Of a stretch of 64,000 nucleotides of DNA, positions 57,461-64,000 are shown piece by piece. The position numbers and the translations under genes were made by a program. The stretch's first letter is position 1. Each line of letters opens with the position of its first letter. A model generated the notes under the pieces. That model worked only from the letters and a program-made list of their open reading frames with translations, ran no database searches and had not been told where the DNA came from. This DNA comes from Sipunculus nudus. Lineage: Eukaryota; Annelida; Sipuncula; Golfingiida; Sipunculidae. Where the stretch lies: assembly GCA_026874595.1 (NCBI GenBank), contig CM049309.1, forward strand, positions 74,136,426 through 74,200,425, in the 5' to 3' direction.

Positions 57461-58840
57461 TTCTTTTACCTGTGAGGATACGTGTCTGAACCTTTGTGTT
57501 AGGCCTTCTGTCCGTCAAGTCAGATTTGCGGCGTGAATGAGGACCGTAACAAAATATATATATTTATTGGAACGGATTTAGAGGGGCGCATAGTAAACGT
57601 TATACCTTACTCTCGCATACTCAAGTATATAGGGTAGAAAACAGTGCGAGACGAAGATTATGATGCTGTTATTGATATCAAGCGATTATTATTACCGCGG
57701 GTATCATTCCTATTTCCCCCATGTCCTTTAGGTCGTAGAGGGCCCAGTTGGCATGCGTCCCCCTAAATCCGCTCCTTGTAATAGGTTGATCAGCTTAGCT
57801 CTGTTTAAATCCAATATATACTGGTTCTAGTCTTTGGTTGATATTAAGCTTGTGGCCAACTGGAACCGGTCCAGTTTTGGCGCAACAGTACTGATACAAT
57901 TTTCGACATGTCTTGACCTTATGGTGGTACGTATACGTTACTGATATACTCGACATATTATTTCGATGATATATTAGATGTGGCTCGTAAAAATCCTCCC
58001 CATATCAAATATACTCACAGAGTCTATGCAGTGGGTGTATAAATCATTATGAAATGGATATATATATATAGGCTATATATATAGACCTACGCGAGCGCTC
58101 CGCGGGCGTGTTTTTGTTGGAGCGGTGGGGGGGGGGGGGGGGGTGGAGTGCTTGCGTGTAGGCTTAACATTTCAGTTTATATGCGTTGGTAACCAACCAG
58201 ATCTGATTTAAGAGTAGGCTACTTAACGTATAAATACCACGAGCTAATGACGTATGTGACTGGGATGTTAAAGGTACTACATATGACTGACATAAATATT
58301 AGGACCGATTAAATTTCCAGTAACCCCCCCCCCCCCCCCCCCCCCCATGCCGTTTTTGTCGAGAACGTTGTGCAGCTTCCCGCATCTGCCTTCTTCTAAG
58401 ATATAAAAACTGAGTTATCTAGGTAACAGTACAGGCGTAAGTTCAACTGGGGCCTCAGCATGCTTTATTTTATAACGGTACACTGCTAATGGTGCACGCC
58501 AACTTTGAATGTGGAGCCTGGCTTTATTCAAGCTGGGTCTACATGGCCCAAGTCTACTTGGATAACTGACCTATGCGACAAATGAAAATACGCATAATTT
58601 TTCCCTTTTTTACTTTGCAATACGTATGCACCTGTCCGTCTTCAAAAAGCATTTAAACATGTAAGTATTTTATCAATACACCTAGATTTTGTATCACCAT
58701 AATGTCACCGACTAGGATATATTATTTAATTCTTCAAATCAGTAACTTTCATACCACAAACTGTCTACATTAGGTACAAATAAATAACTCTTGTTTTAAA
58801 ATAGCCTGGTTATTATAATTATTATTTTCGTATATTATAC
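57461..58840. other. Intergenic DNA with long G and C runs
   Basis: No gene recognised. A 17-base G run lies at 58,127-58,143 and a 23-base C run at 58,324-58,346. Confidence 0.5.
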
Positions 58841-58959
58841 ACAGGAGAGCAGACACTGCACAGACAGTGCAACACATTCCCTGGAGTGATGGATGGTGGG
58901 ATTTTTCCAGGGGTACCAAACGGGAGAGAGACTAATTTTTACGACGCACTGTTTTACTT

Positions 58960-59068
58960 CCAGTTCCGGTCATCGTGCCAATATTTGCCGTCTAATGCTT
59001 GTTGATCCTAACGCAAGAAAGCTGCGAGTGAATAGCAAATAACCGATCAAGATGCCCGTGTACAAAGG
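58960..59068 (+). other. Possible 5' exon end with splice donor
   Basis: ATG at 59,051 (ATCAAGATGCCC) gives MPVYK and runs straight into a consensus splice donor (AAAG then GTACGT, about 59,067). The upstream sequence is less AT-rich than its neighbourhood. With no downstream exon identified this is only a candidate. Confidence 0.2.
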
Positions 59069-59924
59069 TACGTACAACATCTGATTAAGGAAACATTGTT
59101 AAACATATGTTCATTATAGTCGTAGACAGATGGTGTGCCAATCTCAAGCCGTTCTCAAGATTACCTTTCTGAAGTGTTGCCGGTTGGTGACATAATTAAC
59201 ACTGACATAAGACATAACGTATACTGTCAAACAGAAAGAGTTTGCAGGTGTAACCCTCCCGTGTGTACAAGGGCCAACAAAATAGTGAGGTTACTAATTT
59301 CGCCAGTATTTATATCACCTAGTCTGCCAGGAACCACTTGTTCTAAATAAAACCAAGAAGTGAACAGGTGAACTGGTGAATGCAAGACTAGGCGGCGTCA
59401 GCCGGCAGCGTTCAATAGGCGACACAATGGTTAAGCAAGCTGAAAACTATTATGATTTCTACCTGCGGGTATTTTATAATGGCTCAATATTTGCTCATGG
59501 AACTTTATAACTGTAAAATTGAAATGTTTCTTTTACCTACTGTGTCATTTTTTCTGCAGTACATGCGATGAAAATTACTTATCCATGGATGTAAACATGG
59601 CCTCATTTGACCCCTGTGATTGCACGCGGTGATCCCGTGGTCAGGAATTTCCAAAAAACGTGCATACATTAATCTCGTTTGAGGCATGGTTAATTCACTT
59701 GTAATCGGGTTAAAAATGGTACCATAAGAATCCTTATATCGTAGGCATGACGGCGTTGCTTGACGATTTTTTCTACGCCAATTTTTAAGTATTTTTGATA
59801 AATTTACAAGTTTTTGGAGATATTTTTTGTTATGGATGATTTTTTTTTCAAAAAATCGTCAAGTACATTCTGGTAGAATGGAAAATGCTCTATTTGATGC
59901 TATATTTTAATTTTTAAAACACGC
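59069..59924. other. Intergenic or intronic DNA, nothing recognised
   Basis: No feature seen. A 71-codon frame at 59,135-59,350 lacks motifs. Confidence 0.4.
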
Positions 59925-60011
59925 GGCCATTTTTTGTCTCAACGGGCATTTCCAAGTGATGTTTTGGCGCCACGGAGACGAGAAAACCGCTGCTGTCACT
60001 GTGACATTGAG
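59925..60011 (+). promoter_or_regulatory. Possible promoter/first exon of the 61.7-kb gene
   Basis: GCGGCCATTTTTTG (about 59,922) contains a YY1-type GGCCAT core. ATG 59,959 begins a short frame (MFWRHGDEKTAAVTVTL) that ends at a good splice donor (GAG then GTAAGAC, at 60,012). Splicing to an AG at 61,745-61,746 would keep phase with the long frame starting at 61,754. The acceptor is weak and the phase could match by chance, so this is inference. Confidence 0.25.
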
Positions 60012-60747
60012 GTAAGACGCATCCCCTTGCAGACACCGTGTTTTATTCAATATACAATGAAAATATACTTAGATATCTTAAAAATGTTTTTGATATTAAA
60101 AGATAAGTATATTATCTTCACATACAATCCCTTTTTAAAACAGAAATCATAAAATTTAATGGGTAAATTAAGAGAAAGAAAATATAAAATCGTCCGACAT
60201 AGATGGCGCTGACAGTTTGTGGTTCATAAAATGTAGAAATTACTTGTGTGAATTGTAATTTCTGTTTGAAACATGTTGCAAATCTAATAAAAAAATTTTA
60301 TGTATGGCCCAAATGAGGCAAATTAATATATAACGAGAATAAAAATTATATATATTTAGCCTTGGGGAGGGGGTTTGACATCGTCAGGTGAGCGATAATA
60401 GGAGATTTTATGGGTCAACACTAGATCTACTGTGACCAAGTTTGATTTTCACATCATGTCATAAATAAAGCATGGTAAAAGGTTAAGTTTTGGTTATAAT
60501 ATTAAAGAAATAGATTTATATTCGCTGTGTCAGGGTTATGTATATTTTGATTGAAAAGTTTTTATATATATTTCATTTGAATTATATGTATATACTAAAT
60601 AGGAATATCAGTGAAATTTTCAAATTGTAATTTTTAATTAACAGAAATATCAACGGATAGCTTTTTATTTCAGGATCATAACTTGTGTTTACATAATTTT
60701 TTTTTATGCATATAATTATAAATTGTAAATATTGTAAAAATTATGAA

Positions 60748-60750
<3 letters not shown>

Positions 60751-60781
<31 letters not shown>
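60751..60781. repeat. (TA)n array
   Basis: About 31 bp of TA dinucleotides. Confidence 0.95.
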
Positions 60782-60785
<4 letters not shown>

Positions 60786-60920
60786 TCAAATGATATATCA
60801 TTTGCTTTTTGTACTTTTAAAATAATATCATATAAATATGCAGCAGCTTACATATCTAACCACCCCCCACTCCCCCCCCCCCCCTTATTTAACATGTTGG
60901 CAAAATTGAAGGTGCCCTAT

Positions 60921-60922
<2 letters not shown>

Positions 60923-61014
<92 letters not shown>
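60923..61014. repeat. (TA)n array, longest perfect one in the window
   Basis: About 92 bp of uninterrupted TA dinucleotides. Confidence 0.95.
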
Positions 61015-61016
<2 letters not shown>

Positions 61017-61753
61017 GGGTAATAGTAGTGTGTAATAGTGATATGATAGGACATGACAGGTTTTTAACATAATAGGAAGAGATAAGAAATTGTAACCTGT
61101 AATTTTAAAAGTAAAATGAACCGATTAATAAATATTACTTATCTATTACAACCTTTGACAATTTTTGGATGTGTTGTATTGAAAAGGATCCAAATGTATT
61201 TAATTATACTAAACTGTAACAATCATCAATTTCATTTTTTTTGTGTTATGGGATCACTCAATCCTTACTCTTTTTCTTTTTTTTTTATTTAAACTTTTTC
61301 TTTAAGTTATATGCATGTACTAATAATGATAGCAAATATCAATATTCACATTCCTGAATAAAATTAACTTAGATAAAGAAACAGTATATTTTATGTTCAG
61401 TATTTGTGTGAATAATAGTTATTTATGACCCCCGACCTTTCATACAATTACGTTGCATAATCCCACAAGTTTCAAGAAAGTGATATATACACTCCTTTCT
61501 ATTTTTTCTTTTATTACAAAAACAAATGCACAGACAAATTGACCACATAGTATGCAATAATACACATACACAACATATAAACGCCTACATTATTCTCTTA
61601 AACCTTTTCACAGTTGTCTATCTGTGTAATGACATCAATGTTTCTCCTTTCTTCTGACTTTTCAGAGCTTTCTTATTTCATGTGTGAAATTTAAATTTTT
61701 AATTTGTAACATAATTTAAAACAAATGTTTTTAAGTTCACATGAAGTCGCACC

Positions 61754-64000
61754 ATGGCACCAGGGACACACTGTGAAGAGGCCGGAGTTTCCGAGAAGAC
61801 CTGGGAGGAATGTCAAGCCGGAACATCAGGTGGTATTATTCCTTTATCTAGGTTAACTAATGGCATAGTTTTAGAATTGTATGTATTAAGGGAGGAGAAG
61901 TCTTTGTTGAAGGGGCTAGGTTGTCTGTGCAGTTATGACACCAGGAGTGTAGATCTTAGTAACTTCTGCAGAAAGGTCAGGAAACTTTGTGAGCAAAGGA
62001 GAACAATGCTCAAGAATAGAAAGAGGGATGCGGGCAAACAGTTGATGGCATTTGAAACTGCTTTGTTCAGTTTCACAGGTGAGACAACAGTTGACACTGG
62101 CAGTGATGACTTTGTGAGAGAGCTGCAGTCTACCATCAGGCAGCAGAGGATAGAGATCGGCAGACTGAACGATGCACTGCATAAGGTTGAAGCTGAGCGG
62201 GATACGTACTTGGCTGGTTTCAAGGAGGTTTCCTCCAAGAACCATGCACTGGAGATTGAAATTGCTCGATTGAATGAGCGCTACAGTGCATCAGAGTCAG
62301 AGATGCAAAGACTTCAGGAGAGGTTTGCCCAGTGGAAGCCTCACAATGCAATTAGGAGAGAGAAGCGTCATGTGCTGAAGACAAGTCAGCTACAGGAGCA
62401 GGTCACCACCTTGACAGGACAGTGCCAGGAACAGGCCAAGTTGGTTAACACTCTGAGTGAACGAAAGAGGTGTCTTGAAGACCAGGTTGAAGAGGAAAGA
62501 AGGAAGAAGCGGAATTTACAGAAGCGGATTTGTAAGATATCAAGCAAGTCTAGCGGAGACAGCAGCCACCTACAGCATCGAGTGACTGAGCTGAAGAAGG
62601 AGATACAGTTCCTGGAGAATTCTCAGTGTGAGGCAGAAGACAAGTTGGCAGAACTGTTGGATGATACCAGGCATGTGTTTAAGCATAACAGGTATGAAGA
62701 TAACGTCCGGTCCTGTTACATGGAGCTTAGAGCCATGGGTGTGTCTGCGCGTAACTGTCAGGGTATTGTGCAGTGTGTACTGAACACGTTCACCGATGTT
62801 CAGGTAGACAGACTTCCAGGTGAGGCGTTTGCCCGTCGCATGAGTTTGGAATGTCGGGGTCTTGCCTTGATGCATTTACGTGAAGTGATGGAGCAGACAG
62901 ACAACCTTACTCTGCATTGTGATGGTACCACCAAATATTTTCATCATTATGGTGTGTATAATATTTCACTTCCAGATGGCAGGACTCTGACGATGGGCAT
63001 GCGAGATATGTGTGGTGGAGACAGTGAGGCGTATCTGCAGACCTTGAAGACCATTGTGCATGAGGTGGCAACCATCGGAGATTCTTCAGCGGAGGACAGA
63101 CCGGATGTTCACAAGATAGTTATGCATGTGAAGAACACAATGAGTGATCGGCATATTGTCAACAAGAAGTTTAATAGTCTTCTGAAGGAGTACAGGGAGG
63201 AGATATTCCAGGAGCTGGCAAGTGTATATTCAGATCTCACTACTCAAGAGAAGAAGGCAGTCCTGAACATGAACAACTTTTTCTGTGGACTTCATTTTTT
63301 GGTAGGTCTAGCTACGGCAGCAGAATCAGCTCTGAAGGTATGGGATAGTTTGGTTTTTGGTGGACAAAAGGTAGGAGCTGCAGCCCTCCCTGGGAGCTAC
63401 ACCAAGGCTGAGTCAGGGACTACACGACTGATCAGGACCGTCTGTAAAGCTGTACACGAGCGAGGATGTCAGAAGTCGGGGATTGCTGGACAGTTCAAGT
63501 GTTTTATGGAGACAGAGCTGGGACTTCACCGGCTGCCTCTTGAGCAGTTCATCGGGAATAGATTTAACATCATATTCCGAAATGGCGCAGGTGTCTATTT
63601 TCTGTGTGATACCCTGCGAGCTTTCTTTGATGAGCACAAGCATGACAACAAGCTGTTGAGAGCTGTTCATTCTGATTTGCAGGTTGAGCAGTTCATTGCT
63701 GGAGCCAGAGCCCTTGGAGTTGTCAGCAAAGTGATTACAGAGCCATTATGGAAGGCCATTGAGGAACCAGGTCACATCAGTGGAATGAATGCAAGGTACC
63801 AGCGCTTGGTTTCGTGCTTAGAGAAGTGGATGGACGACCCATCTCCCCTGCTTACCATGTCAGATCTTCTGTTTGAAGACATCGAAGTCAAGAAGGACCA
63901 GGTGGCAGATTCACTGAAGAGGGACCATCCACGAACTGATGTCATGACCAGGCAGATACTTGAGCTTATGCTGTCAAGTTTTTTGGCTGTTTGTAAGAAC
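61754..64000 (+). CDS. Large uncharacterised protein: coiled coil plus possible RNase H-fold domain (3' partial)
   Basis: The frame is open for 749 codons to the window edge. The ATG is in a strong context (CGCACCATGGC), and an in-frame TGA lies at 61,742-61,744. Residues about 50-110 are Cys-containing and basic. Residues about 120-305 form a long heptad-rich coiled coil (for example ELQSTIRQQRIEIGRLNDAL). Residues about 310-749 look globular and well conserved in style. LTLHCDGTTKYFHHYGVYNI (Asp 390), then a Gly/Met strand and a helix, then HVKNTMSDRHIVNKKF (Asp 465), resemble the first strands of an RNase H-like transposase fold. GNRFNIIFRNGAGVYF (about 598) and LMLSSFLAVCKN (end) follow. 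I do not recognise the family with certainty. It could be a DNA-transposon ORF, a domesticated transposase or a host gene. There is no decay, unlike almost everything else here. Confidence 0.7.
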   Translation, partial: MAPGTHCEEAGVSEKTWEECQAGTSGGIIPLSRLTNGIVLELYVLREEKSLLKGLGCLCSYDTRSVDLSNFCRKVRKLCEQRRTMLKNRKRDAGKQLMAFETALFSFTGETTVDTGSDDFVRELQSTIRQQRIEIGRLNDALHKVEAERDTYLAGFKEVSSKNHALEIEIARLNERYSASESEMQRLQERFAQWKPHNAIRREKRHVLKTSQLQEQVTTLTGQCQEQAKLVNTLSERKRCLEDQVEEERRKKRNLQKRICKISSKSSGDSSHLQHRVTELKKEIQFLENSQCEAEDKLAELLDDTRHVFKHNRYEDNVRSCYMELRAMGVSARNCQGIVQCVLNTFTDVQVDRLPGEAFARRMSLECRGLALMHLREVMEQTDNLTLHCDGTTKYFHHYGVYNISLPDGRTLTMGMRDMCGGDSEAYLQTLKTIVHEVATIGDSSAEDRPDVHKIVMHVKNTMSDRHIVNKKFNSLLKEYREEIFQELASVYSDLTTQEKKAVLNMNNFFCGLHFLVGLATAAESALKVWDSLVFGGQKVGAAALPGSYTKAESGTTRLIRTVCKAVHERGCQKSGIAGQFKCFMETELGLHRLPLEQFIGNRFNIIFRNGAGVYFLCDTLRAFFDEHKHDNKLLRAVHSDLQVEQFIAGARALGVVSKVITEPLWKAIEEPGHISGMNARYQRLVSCLEKWMDDPSPLLTMSDLLFEDIEVKKDQVADSLKRDHPRTDVMTRQILELMLSSFLAVCKN

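Larger units (their letters stand above)
60012..61744. other. AT-rich DNA upstream of the large open frame
   Basis: TA arrays at 60,751-60,781 and 60,923-61,014, a 13-base C run at 60,872-60,884 and T-rich sequence. No exon is recognised. It may be an intron or 5' flank. Confidence 0.5.

Noticed and set aside
61916-63670. Minus-strand frames of about 85-109 codons
   Set aside because: They are antisense to the 749-codon plus-strand frame and have no motif.

Overview
The window is AT-rich, intron-era eukaryotic DNA dominated by transposable elements and simple repeats. There are no bacterial-style operons, no ribosome-binding sites and no CRISPR. The element mix is a Ty3/gypsy-class LTR element with a Gmr1-like pol order, L1/Tx1-like and jockey/CR1/L2-like LINEs, a pogo/Tigger transposon, tRNA-like SINEs and very frequent (TA)n arrays. 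This fits an invertebrate metazoan, most plausibly a mollusc or other lophotrochozoan. That is inference from element types; no host gene fixes the species.

Layout. 1-9 kb: unannotated AT-rich DNA with a 26-bp minisatellite (1.45-1.83 kb), a 48-bp tandem repeat, a GT minisatellite, a tRNA-like SINE (7.3-7.6 kb, minus) and a hairpin between TA arrays (8.4 kb). 8.6-9.8 kb: a pogo/Tigger-type DNA transposon with recognisable ends that keeps a CENP-B-like DNA-binding ORF but lost its catalytic domain. 9.9-13 kb: a decayed gypsy-type LTR retrotransposon with a tRNA-Pro-type primer site; a solo LTR of the same family lies at 34.5-35.3 kb. 19.3-22.2 kb: two adjacent dead LINEs on the plus strand. 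23.1-26.9 kb: terminal-inverted-repeat elements without transposases. 30.4-34.1 kb: a decayed L1/Tx1-like LINE on the minus strand, interrupted by a 159-bp insertion that carries a hammerhead-ribozyme-like fold. 35.8-36.6 kb: a dimeric tandem repeat.

37,545-45,220 is the best-preserved element: a complete 7.7-kb LTR retrotransposon with 1,145-bp LTRs differing at two sites, a 5-bp target duplication, primer site, polypurine tract and one gag-pol frame. Its pol order is protease, integrase, reverse transcriptase, RNase H. The integrase precedes RT although the proteins are Ty3/gypsy-like, the arrangement known for the Gmr1 group. One early stop codon interrupts gag.

45-61 kb holds repeats, fold-back structures, an octamer-motif cluster (55.3-56.1 kb), another dead LINE (56.7-57.5 kb) and many TA arrays. 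From 61,754 to the window end a 749-codon frame runs open. It has a long coiled coil followed by a conserved-looking domain that may be a transposase-derived RNase H fold. It is the only strong candidate for a non-retroelement protein-coding gene, and it continues beyond the window.

At least four further dispersed repeat families (called A, B, D and E here) have two to four copies each, which shows that most of the apparently empty DNA is old repeat sequence.
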